DNA from: Gemmatimonadota bacterium
GTDB lineage: Bacteria; Gemmatimonadota; Gemmatimonadetes; Gemmatimonadales; Gemmatimonadaceae
Direction: 5' to 3'
Assembly: GCA_040388625.1 (NCBI GenBank)
Contig: JAZKBK010000004.1
Coordinates: 496,001-560,000, forward strand
DNA length: 64,000 nt
In this document: piece after piece, positions 39,303 to 46,710 of the stretch
Layout: every line of letters begins with the position of its first letter
Numbering within the stretch: position 1 is the first letter of the stretch
Position numbers and translations under genes: made by a program
The notes under the pieces: generated by a model
What the model saw: only the letters and a program-made list of their open reading frames with translations
What the model was told of the DNA's origin: nothing
The model's database searches: none

Positions 39303-40501
39303 AGCGAGTCGCTCACTGGAATGGCTGTCGCCGCAGCATCCGCCATGGTCAGATATTCCATACCGAGCGACACGAATGCAGCACGATCGATCTCCGCGGA
39401 AATCGGTCGTGATTCCAGCTTGTCGCGCAGTATCTCCGGCAGCGACGGACGTCTTCCCGGCGCCCCGCTCGCACTACGAAGCACGAGCTCCGGGCGGCGC
39501 ACGTCGAGGTTGAAGTGCAATGCACGCCGCTTCACGTCGCGCACAGCCTTGGGGTCCATCTGACGCGCAACGTGTCGCGACACGTTGGTGATCACGAGCC
39601 GCGCTACGTTGTCGTCTATCGGCACGCGCGAACTATCCACTCTTTCCTGTATTGCCTCGTCGAGTTCCCGCGCCGTCATCGACGTGCCATCGAGTCGCGG
39701 AAGGTCCACCAGCGGGCGGGAGACGGTGAGTGGATGAAAGGTGTGGGTCGCTGTCTCGAGGTCCCACTCGATGATGCCCTTCCCCCCGCGAACCGGATCG
39801 TGCAATCCGGCGGCCCGCTCCTCGTGAATCTCACCCCACGGATTGGCGCTGGTGTAATCGATCGAGCCAGAGTAGTAAGCGTTCGGCGCCACTTCGCGGT
39901 GAACGTGATAGTGGCCGAGCGCCACGTAGTCCCAGCGCGTCGGCTCGATCTGATCCTTGCTGATCTCGACGCTGGATCGCTCCATGCGCCGCGCGTAATC
40001 CGGCAGCACGCCCTCCACCTCGCCGTGCAACAGCAGAATGTTCCGCTGCGCCGCAGGATCGGGTGTAAGCGCCGGAACGCCGCTCGGCATGTCCGGAACC
40101 GCCAGAATCGAGACGCCCTGCTCCGGAAACTCCAGTCGCTGTGCATCACCTTCGACGACCGTGATTCCGAGCGGCGAGAAAAGGCGAAGGATGCAACCCG
40201 TTTCGGCTGTGCGTGGGGTGTCATGATTGCCAGCGACCATCACGACCTTCGCATCCGGCAACGACGAAACGAGACGCGCGAATTGCAGGAAGGCGTGCAG
40301 GATCGCGGGATTGGACGGACGCACCGTGTGAAATACGTCGCCCGCGATGAGAACGAAGTCGGGACGCAATTCGATGGTCCGGTCGATCGCCCGCTTGAAC
40401 GTGCCGGCGACATCGGCTTCACGCTGATTGATTCCAGCGGGAGTCAATCGCTGATACTGCCGGTAGCCAATGTGAAGATCGGCGAGATGGACCAGCCGCA
40501 T
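39299..40501 (-). CDS. sbcD: Mre11/SbcD-type DNA nuclease
   Basis: The 400-residue calcineurin-like phosphoesterase is the nuclease of the Mre11-Rad50 complex. All five metal motifs are present: HLADLHIG, AGDVFH, VAGNHD, LLHGEV and ALGHYHVH. The capping and Rad50-binding region covers the C-terminal 150 residues. It is 5 nt downstream of the secreted-protein gene and coupled to sbcC by an overlap. It would cut 3'-to-5' or endonucleolytically at breaks and hairpins. Confidence 0.95.
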   Translation of the reverse strand: MRLVHLADLHIGYRQYQRLTPAGINQREADVAGTFKRAIDRTIELRPDFVLIAGDVFHTVRPSNPAILHAFLQFARLVSSLPDAKVVMVAGNHDTPRTAETGCILRLFSPLGITVVEGDAQRLEFPEQGVSILAVPDMPSGVPALTPDPAAQRNILLLHGEVEGVLPDYARRMERSSVEISKDQIEPTRWDYVALGHYHVHREVAPNAYYSGSIDYTSANPWGEIHEERAAGLHDPVRGGKGIIEWDLETATHTFHPLTVSRPLVDLPRLDGTSMTARELDEAIQERVDSSRVPIDDNVARLVITNVSRHVARQMDPKAVRDVKRRALHFNLDVRRPELVLRSASGAPGRRPSLPEILRDKLESRPISAEIDRAAFVSLGMEYLTMADAAATAIPVSDSL

Positions 40502-40506
40502 CGCGC

Positions 40507-41298
40507 TCAGTTCCCCACCAGTTCCATGAGCGACTGGATGATGCGCATGCGCGCATGGATCGGCGGCCGTCCAAGTGGATGCACGTCCGACACCACGCTC
40601 ACGACCATCTGCGAATCGGTAATCCAGCCCAGGCGGCGGTCCACCTGCATCGTGCCCTCGATTGTTCCGAAGGTTTTCCCCACGGTTCCGGCCCCGTCCT
40701 GAGCGTGATCATGCGTGACGGCCCCGTGGAAAGATACGTACGCCACAGCGCCGCGTCCGGCCAGTGAATCCAGACGGAAGGTGGTGCGCACGTCCGCGGT
40801 GCTCGGCCCGCTGGTGCTCAGCGGTACCCGCATGTCGCGTACCCACGTATGGCCGACCGCGACCGGATGTGGAGGAAGCATCGACGGCATCTGCGTCCCA
40901 ACCGAGACGACGTCGCCTGAACCCGCCCCCACGTTCATGCCGCCACTCTCATCCACGCGCAGGCGAACGGTGCGGCCTTCCAGCGCACGCTGAGCCTCGC
41001 GAAGCGGTCGCAGTGCAACGTTCGACGGAAAGACCCGCACAGAGTCGGTCACTGAAAGAAGATCCGTGTATCCGTGCGCCCGCTGCAGCACGATCGCCCG
41101 CGTCCAGACACGCATTTCCCCCGACATCGTTTCGGGCGGATCGCCCGACTCCATCTCGAATCGCTGCTCCAGCTGCATGCGCAACGTGTCTCCCGCGGGC
41201 GGAGCGATCTTCAGCGTAACGGTCTGAGCCAGCAACGGCGCTGCGGTCAGTCCACACACCAGAAAAAGTGGTAACAAGCCACCCACTCCGCGGATCAC
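40507..41298 (-). CDS. Secreted protein of unknown function within the repair operon
   Basis: The 263-residue product has a signal peptide (LLPLFLVCGLTAAPLLAQ, cleavage near residue 25) and a beta-rich body with no catalytic motif that I recognise. It may resemble DUF6263-type periplasmic proteins. It starts at GTG 41298, 3 nt after the herA stop, and ends 5 nt before sbcD, so it is translationally embedded between two DNA-repair genes although it is exported. The mismatch of location and neighbours is unexplained. Confidence 0.7.
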   Translation of the reverse strand: MIRGVGGLLPLFLVCGLTAAPLLAQTVTLKIAPPAGDTLRMQLEQRFEMESGDPPETMSGEMRVWTRAIVLQRAHGYTDLLSVTDSVRVFPSNVALRPLREAQRALEGRTVRLRVDESGGMNVGAGSGDVVSVGTQMPSMLPPHPVAVGHTWVRDMRVPLSTSGPSTADVRTTFRLDSLAGRGAVAYVSFHGAVTHDHAQDGAGTVGKTFGTIEGTMQVDRRLGWITDSQMVVSVVSDVHPLGRPPIHARMRIIQSLMELVGN

Positions 41299-41301
41299 CG
41301 G

Positions 41302-43248
41302 TCAGGCTCCGTATGGATCGTCGTTCGGTGCGCCGCGAAGCGCGGCCACCTGCGGCCGCTGCTGCACGGACTGCGTGATTCGTTTTGGCAACCGCGCGCG
41401 GAAGGTGCCGAGCATGTCCGCTGGTCGCTCCTTGAGAGTCACCGCGAGCGCGCGAAGCACGTCGCCCTCATCGTGCAACCCGATCGCGTCTTCCACAGCC
41501 TGCAGCGTGATCGACGAATCGCGCCCACGGAGCGCGCGGTATACGGCCGCTTCCAGCGACACCTCTCCGCCTTGCGGATATTGCTCGGCCCCGAGACGAC
41601 CAGCCATGACCGCCGGCCGCGGGAACCGCACGAATATCGGCTGGGTGAAATGCGGATGCCGGATCATCAGTTGACCCTTCTCGAGCGTCGCGAGCTTGGT
41701 CCGCGTTGCAGGTGAGAGCACCGCGTAACCAGGTGCACTCAACTCGTCCGCATCCATTCTTCCGAACACCGAGGTGCCCGAGTTGCCCACGACTCTGCGA
41801 TGCACCTGCGACCTGAACTGCTGCGCACTGAACAGCACCAGCCCCAGATACCGCCCTCGCTCGGCGATGTCCAGCAGCATCTTGCGCACGTACGTGTCCG
41901 GCCCGTCGCCTGGTGCATACTTGTTCAGCTCGTCGACGAACACCACTACATGCTTCACGCCCAGGTCGCGCCGCTCCAGATGCTCCCGCAGTTTGGACAC
42001 TACGCGTGCGAAGATCAGATCCTGCGCATCCTCCTCCAGATTCGCGACGTCCACCACGTAAGTCGCGCGATCCTCGAACTCGCCAAAAGGCAGATCGCTC
42101 ACCGGTCCCGAGTCGGTGACCAGCCCAGCACATCGCACCGATATGTTTGACAGCCGGTTGCGAACCTTGCGGATCGTCGCAACGTGATGAGTGCGCCAGC
42201 TTTCCTTGTTGCCGTTCTCGAGTCCGCGCAACACGTCGCGAAACCAGTCTTCCAGATCCGCAAACGACTGCACTACGTGCGGCCGCGTGAGCATTGGATC
42301 GGTGAAGGTCTGATCGATCACGCTGCGCGTTATGAAATCGATCAGCGCGTCCGCTTTCGCGTCGATGTCGTCCCGATTGAGCAACACCTCGGCGTACTGC
42401 AGCACCTCGCGCAACCCCCACGTGAGCGGAGTCACGTTGTGCGCGAGCGCCTCGTTCGAGCGCAGAGTGTTGAGAGAGAAGCCGCGTGCCGAGTAGGGTG
42501 CGTAGTATTGAACGTTCTGAAACGGCCGCGCCGGAACACCCATCTTGTCGTACAGCGCCCTGTCACCGTCATCCAGCTTGCCCGGCAGATCGAGAAAGCA
42601 GAGATCCGGCCCCTTCACGTTGAAGCATACCGCGGCAATCGATCCGCGGCTCTCCGGAAAGTGAGCGAACAACGATGCCAGTATCCACTCCACCGCGCTC
42701 GTCTTCGTCGCCAGACCCGACACGCCAGTGATGTTCAGATGCGCTGCCTCCGGCCCGACCAGAAAATCCGCGTCGAGAAAGATCGTCGCGTCCGTTCCAC
42801 CAGCGCGATACACGCCGATCGGAATCCCCGTGTGGCTACCGTCGCGCAGATAACCATCCATCCGCAGCGCAACGTTGACGTCTTCCTCCTGCGCGAGAAA
42901 CACATCGCCCATCGGCACCGGTTGCAGCGGCTCCTCGGGGATCTGTCGCAATACCGCGGCGCTGTAGAGCCGGATCTCCGACCGCTCTGCAGATGCGAAC
43001 CCGGCCGATCCCGGCGCACCATCATGCCCCAGCACGTCGTGCATCGGGGTGAGCAGATCGGTGTAGCTGAAACCCTCGGTCACGATTCCGTAGATGTGCG
43101 GAATCTGCCCTTCAACCGGCCGGCGTCCATCGACGCGCACTATCGTGCCAATGCCTACCGGCGAATCCAGCGCTGTCCAGAAATGAAACTCGTGCGGCGT
43201 GTTGGGCTTCCGCTCCGTCGCGACGACCCTTCCAAGTATTTCGGTCAC
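41302..43248 (-). CDS. herA: HerA-type hexameric DNA translocase ATPase with atypical P-loop
   Basis: I choose GTG 43248, which overlaps the nurA stop (GTGA) and puts the HerA N-terminal barrel (ILGRVVATERKP) at the start; 648 residues result. A HAS-barrel precedes a FtsK/HerA-type ATPase. The Walker A is GVSGLATKTS (165-174) in place of GxxGxGKS, and Walker B is HVVVFVDELNKYAP at about 437-450. HerA forms a hexamer that binds NurA and moves DNA through it during end resection. A variant HerA family with the ATKTS loop is known from several bacterial phyla. Confidence 0.88.
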   Translation of the reverse strand: MTEILGRVVATERKPNTPHEFHFWTALDSPVGIGTIVRVDGRRPVEGQIPHIYGIVTEGFSYTDLLTPMHDVLGHDGAPGSAGFASAERSEIRLYSAAVLRQIPEEPLQPVPMGDVFLAQEEDVNVALRMDGYLRDGSHTGIPIGVYRAGGTDATIFLDADFLVGPEAAHLNITGVSGLATKTSAVEWILASLFAHFPESRGSIAAVCFNVKGPDLCFLDLPGKLDDGDRALYDKMGVPARPFQNVQYYAPYSARGFSLNTLRSNEALAHNVTPLTWGLREVLQYAEVLLNRDDIDAKADALIDFITRSVIDQTFTDPMLTRPHVVQSFADLEDWFRDVLRGLENGNKESWRTHHVATIRKVRNRLSNISVRCAGLVTDSGPVSDLPFGEFEDRATYVVDVANLEEDAQDLIFARVVSKLREHLERRDLGVKHVVVFVDELNKYAPGDGPDTYVRKMLLDIAERGRYLGLVLFSAQQFRSQVHRRVVGNSGTSVFGRMDADELSAPGYAVLSPATRTKLATLEKGQLMIRHPHFTQPIFVRFPRPAVMAGRLGAEQYPQGGEVSLEAAVYRALRGRDSSITLQAVEDAIGLHDEGDVLRALAVTLKERPADMLGTFRARLPKRITQSVQQRPQVAALRGAPNDDPYGA

Positions 43249-44204
43249 GCTATGGCTCGTAGAAACTGCTCGCAGTCGCGAATCCCGTATGCCATCCGGT
43301 CCCATCGGCCGTCGGGCAATGACAGCGGCGTCACTTCACCCAGCACCCAGCGCGACACTTCATTGGCGCGCTCCGCAACATCATCCGTCGGCGAGACCTC
43401 GATACGAACAAGTCCGAACATCGCGTCACGTCCGCGTGGATCGCGCAACCGGAGATACCAGCTGATCACCGGACTCCGCTGCCTGGCCGACAACGTGAAC
43501 ACGGAACTGCGCTCCCCTCGCTTGAGCGACATCACCACGTCCAGCGCATCTCCATCGGCAAACAGAGTCTGATGACTCTTTATGACACCGACCGCACAAC
43601 TGGCTGCCGCCACACGCCCGCTTCCGCTGATCCCGCCGTCGATGAACAATGGCTCGGAGCCATCGGCACACCATAGCTCAGCGAGCTTGCGCTCGGCGTT
43701 GTCGCGATCCCGTCCCACGCGCTCGAACGCGACAGCGCGCAGTGCCGCTGGATGACGCGATACCAGCGCTCCGGTGCCCTCGTCGTGGCTGGTATCGACG
43801 ATCTCGAATCCGCCCGTCTCTGTCCGACCTTCGCATTTGAGGAGCGTCAATGGCATGTACAACCGTCGCGACATGATCGGTGTGCGATGTCCCCACGTGA
43901 CGAACCGACGGTTGACGCGAACGCGCACCACTGCCGCCACCGTCCCGTCGACTATCGGAATGCCATTGCGATGACATGCGATTCGCGCACGCTGGATTCC
44001 GTCCAGAAAACCCGCGAAGCGAACCTCGGGCTCGCCGGTTATTCGATGCGCACGCAGCCTTTGCCCTTCTATGCACTGCGCCGCTGCGATGCGCGGCGCC
44101 TCGTTATACGCGCCAGAGTAACTCTCGTCCGCCGGCGCGTCCGACTGAACTATCTCGACATCCGGGAGCAGGGATTGGATCGCTCGCAGTACGTCAATTG
44201 ACAC
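43245..44204 (-). CDS. nurA: NurA-type 5'-3' nuclease
   Basis: I use GTG 44204, overlapping the upstream gene's stop; 319 residues result. Metal-binding acidic positions lie in FLDGIQRAR (D68) and LFIDGGISG (D189), the two conserved NurA aspartates, with a RNase H-like fold between. The gene is directly upstream of and overlaps herA. NurA and HerA form a helicase-nuclease machine that degrades the 5' strand at breaks after Mre11-Rad50 has opened the end. Sequence divergence is high, so the fold call rests on motifs plus partner gene. Confidence 0.8.
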   Translation of the reverse strand: MSIDVLRAIQSLLPDVEIVQSDAPADESYSGAYNEAPRIAAAQCIEGQRLRAHRITGEPEVRFAGFLDGIQRARIACHRNGIPIVDGTVAAVVRVRVNRRFVTWGHRTPIMSRRLYMPLTLLKCEGRTETGGFEIVDTSHDEGTGALVSRHPAALRAVAFERVGRDRDNAERKLAELWCADGSEPLFIDGGISGSGRVAAASCAVGVIKSHQTLFADGDALDVVMSLKRGERSSVFTLSARQRSPVISWYLRLRDPRGRDAMFGLVRIEVSPTDDVAERANEVSRWVLGEVTPLSLPDGRWDRMAYGIRDCEQFLRAIA

Positions 44205-44472
44205 CGATGTCCCACGCTTGCTCCAGATCACCCTTCGAGTACACTCGGAATGCCGTCAGGGTCTGTGTCTTCTGCAGACCCGGCGCCGTGGAAACCTCCT
44301 CGGTTACCACGCGCGCGACGCTTTCGAAGTCGGGAACCTCCACAAGAGCGACGAGATCCCAGTCGCCACTCACGGAGTACACGCGCGATACCCCTTCAAT
44401 CCCGGCCAGCTTGGTGGCACATTGCGGGATCCGCTGCGGGTCGGCCCTCACCAGCACGATGGCGGAGATCAT
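44194..44472 (-). CDS. Stand-alone Lrp/AsnC ligand-binding (RAM) domain protein
   Basis: The 92-residue protein is a bare RAM domain (ISAIVLVRADPQRIPQCA, VYSVSGDWDLVALVEVPD) with no helix-turn-helix. Such proteins sense amino acids and form rings. It is the first gene of the repair operon and overlaps nurA by 11 nt. Its start lies 27 nt from a divergent gene, so its promoter must be within that short gap or inside the neighbour. Confidence 0.88.
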   Translation of the reverse strand: MISAIVLVRADPQRIPQCATKLAGIEGVSRVYSVSGDWDLVALVEVPDFESVARVVTEEVSTAPGLQKTQTLTAFRVYSKGDLEQAWDIGVN

Positions 44473-44499
44473 CCCATAACATTACCGAGCGAACACCGA

Positions 44500-45939
44500 A
44501 TGGAACAGGCCGAGCGCGGCACGGCTTCACGCAGCCAGAACGTCGTCCACTTTCTCCCGAGGACGACCGATGCGCTTGTGCGCGTCATAACGCCCGCTCT
44601 CGAGCGCATGGATGCAGCCCAATCCTCCCTCCAGCTCCTCGTCGTGACCCCCGACGCGGAGACGGCTGTCATCGTGGGCGACGTCGTCAGCCGCCTGGCC
44701 GGCGCCCAGGGAATCGAGGTCCTCCCGGTCACCTCTGCCAACCGCGCTGCCCGCATGCTCGCCGAGCGTCCGGTCCACGCCGTCGCAGGCCCCGCAATGG
44801 AGCTCCAGACCCTCATCCAGCGTTCCGCGATCAAGCTGGATGAACTTCGAACGATCGTTCTAGCGTGGGTAGATGATGAGATGGCAGAAACGCCGGCAGC
44901 CTTCGCCGCCCTCGAATCGCTCTTTGGCGAGCTGCCGAAGACCGCCACTCGCGTCATGATCGCCCGCCGCGCCACGCCTGACGCCGAGAAGATCATCGAT
45001 GCACACCTGAGAACCGCCAGGCGGATGACGCCGCCCGAAGCCGAAGCCGGCGCGGTGCCTCAGATCTCACCAGCAGCACCTTCGGTCCACTACGTGAGCG
45101 TCAGCTCTGCCTCGCGTCCCGCGGCACTGCGCAGGCTTCTGGACGAGCTCGACCCGCCCTCGGCTGCGATAGTCGTCCGCGACACGGCGTCCGAAGCAGA
45201 TGCCGTCCAGACCGTCCGGAGCCTTGGCTACCGCCGCACCGACGATCCGATCAGGATCGCGCGTTACGACGCGATTCCGCCCAGCCACACCGTGATCCTG
45301 TACGACGCGCCGGTGATGCCGAGCGAGATCGCGTCCACCACGGCAATCGGTCCCGTTCAGATAGTCGCCCTCGCGACTCCGCGCGACATGATCTCGCTGC
45401 ACGAGCTGGCGGAATCACTGCTCCCGCTGACACTCGAAGGCCCCGGCTCGGCTGCGCGTTCGCGCGATTCACGGCTGCGCGAGGAGCTGGCGATCGTGCT
45501 TTCGCAGGGCGTTGCCACGCGCGAGATGCTGGCGCTGGAACCGTTGCTCGACCGTTACGACGGAATCGAGATCGCCGCGGCGGCAGTAAGGTTGCTCGAC
45601 GTCGAGCGCACACGCAGTGCCTCCGCGCCTCGCCAGCTGCGGCTCGTGGCAGCGGACTCCACGTCCGCGCAGTCGCGTGAGAATCGTGGCGGTGAGCGCG
45701 GCTCGCGCCCGCCACGCGAGCGTGAATTTCGCGGACCGCCGCATGGTGGTCCACGCCCGGAACGTAGTGAGCGCAAGGAATGGACGCCACGTCAACCGCG
45801 CGAGGGAGGAAGCGCGCACGCCGGCAGCGATCGCCGCGAGCGCAACCTTGGCCGCGGTCCCCGTTCTGGCGGAGCGGGTCGCGACGATCGCGGTCGCCCG
45901 AGCGGTCCTCCACGTCGTCCACGGCCCTCCGAGCGGTAA
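44500..45939 (+). CDS. Degenerate DEAD-box-helicase-like protein with RGG-rich tail
   Basis: The 479-residue protein follows the DEAD-box RNA helicase plan but with key motifs changed. The motif Ia-like strand is LQLLVVTPDAE (44-54), where PTREL is expected. Motif II reads VDDE (124-127) instead of DEAD, and motif III is RVMIARRAT where SAT is expected. No Walker A is visible. The second-domain strands AAIVVRDTASEADAVQ and the C-terminal helix bundle (LREELAIVLSQGVATREM) match DeaD-type helicases. The last 90 residues are R/G/P-rich. I infer a catalytically dead RNA-binding protein. Confidence 0.7.
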   Translation: MEQAERGTASRSQNVVHFLPRTTDALVRVITPALERMDAAQSSLQLLVVTPDAETAVIVGDVVSRLAGAQGIEVLPVTSANRAARMLAERPVHAVAGPAMELQTLIQRSAIKLDELRTIVLAWVDDEMAETPAAFAALESLFGELPKTATRVMIARRATPDAEKIIDAHLRTARRMTPPEAEAGAVPQISPAAPSVHYVSVSSASRPAALRRLLDELDPPSAAIVVRDTASEADAVQTVRSLGYRRTDDPIRIARYDAIPPSHTVILYDAPVMPSEIASTTAIGPVQIVALATPRDMISLHELAESLLPLTLEGPGSAARSRDSRLREELAIVLSQGVATREMLALEPLLDRYDGIEIAAAAVRLLDVERTRSASAPRQLRLVAADSTSAQSRENRGGERGSRPPREREFRGPPHGGPRPERSERKEWTPRQPREGGSAHAGSDRRERNLGRGPRSGGAGRDDRGRPSGPPRRPRPSER

Positions 45940-45945
45940 CGCGGA

Positions 45946-46557
45946 GTGAGTGTCGCATACCAGCACACCGGCGGCTGGATCGAGGTAGTCGCCGGCGTCA
46001 TGTTCAGTGGCAAGAGCGAGGAGCTCATTCGCCGTATCCGGCGCGCACTCATCGCGCGAAAGCGCGTCCAGGTGTTCAAGTCGCGCCTGGACGAGCGCTA
46101 CGCCGGCATCAATGCTGTCTCGAGCCACGACGGGCGGACGGTGGAGGCGATTCCTGTCGACACGGCTGCACAGATCGCACAACGATTGGATCCCACCGCG
46201 CAGGTGATCGGGATAGATGAAGCGCAGTTTCTCGATCCGGGAATCATCACACTCGTCACGACGCTCGCTGACACCGGACGGCGCGTGATAATTGCCGGCA
46301 CCGACACCGACTTTCGTGGCGAGCCGTTTGGCGCCATGCCGCAGCTCATGGCGATCGCCGAGAGCGTGGACAAGCTACACGCGATCTGTGTGCTCTGCGG
46401 CGGACCCGCAACACGCAATCAGCGACTTATTGACGGGAAGCCCGCGCCGTACGAGAGTCCACAGATCATGGTCGGCGCAGCGGACCGGTACGAAGCACGG
46501 TGCAGGATGTGCCATAGCGTGCCGCGGCTGGACGCCGCGCAGGTGCGCATGTTCTGA
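45946..46557 (+). CDS. tdk: Thymidine kinase (type II)
   Basis: The 203-residue enzyme phosphorylates thymidine. Walker A is [11 protein letters not shown] at about 17-27. The acidic DEAQFLD motif, the lasso segment GLDTDF-like [11 protein letters not shown] and a four-cysteine zinc site (CVLCG...CRMC) follow. All are standard for cellular type II TK. GTG 45946 lies 6 nt after the preceding stop. It complements the pyrimidine-nucleoside phosphorylase at 19.7 kb. Confidence 0.96.
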   Translation: MSVAYQHTGGWIEVVAGVMFSGKSEELIRRIRRALIARKRVQVFKSRLDERYAGINAVSSHDGRTVEAIPVDTAAQIAQRLDPTAQVIGIDEAQFLDPGIITLVTTLADTGRRVIIAGTDTDFRGEPFGAMPQLMAIAESVDKLHAICVLCGGPATRNQRLIDGKPAPYESPQIMVGAADRYEARCRMCHSVPRLDAAQVRMF

Positions 46558-46656
46558 CGCTCCTCGGAGCCGATCTCGAACCGGCGCAATTGGTCGCGGT
46601 GCCAGGACGTTGCCGGCCGTACGATCGCGACGGTCGTTGACGAACAGCACCAAACA

Positions 46657-46688
46657 AGAACGGCCCCGGTATCAACCGGGGCCGTTCT
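46657..46688. terminator. Bidirectional terminator between tdk and the pilin operon
   Basis: A perfect 14-bp stem (46657-46670 with 46675-46688) has a 4-nt loop. On the minus strand it is followed by a T-rich stretch (TTGTTTG), so it ends the pilin operon, whose last stop is at 46711. It also lies 100 nt after the tdk stop on the plus strand. Confidence 0.8.
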
Positions 46689-46710
46689 GCACTGTCACGC
46701 TTTGCGATAA

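Noticed and set aside
41302-44204. HerA-based anti-phage defence locus such as SIR2-HerA
   Set aside because: No SIR2 or DUF4297 partner is present, and sbcCD in the same operon fits DNA end processing better. A defence role is not excluded.
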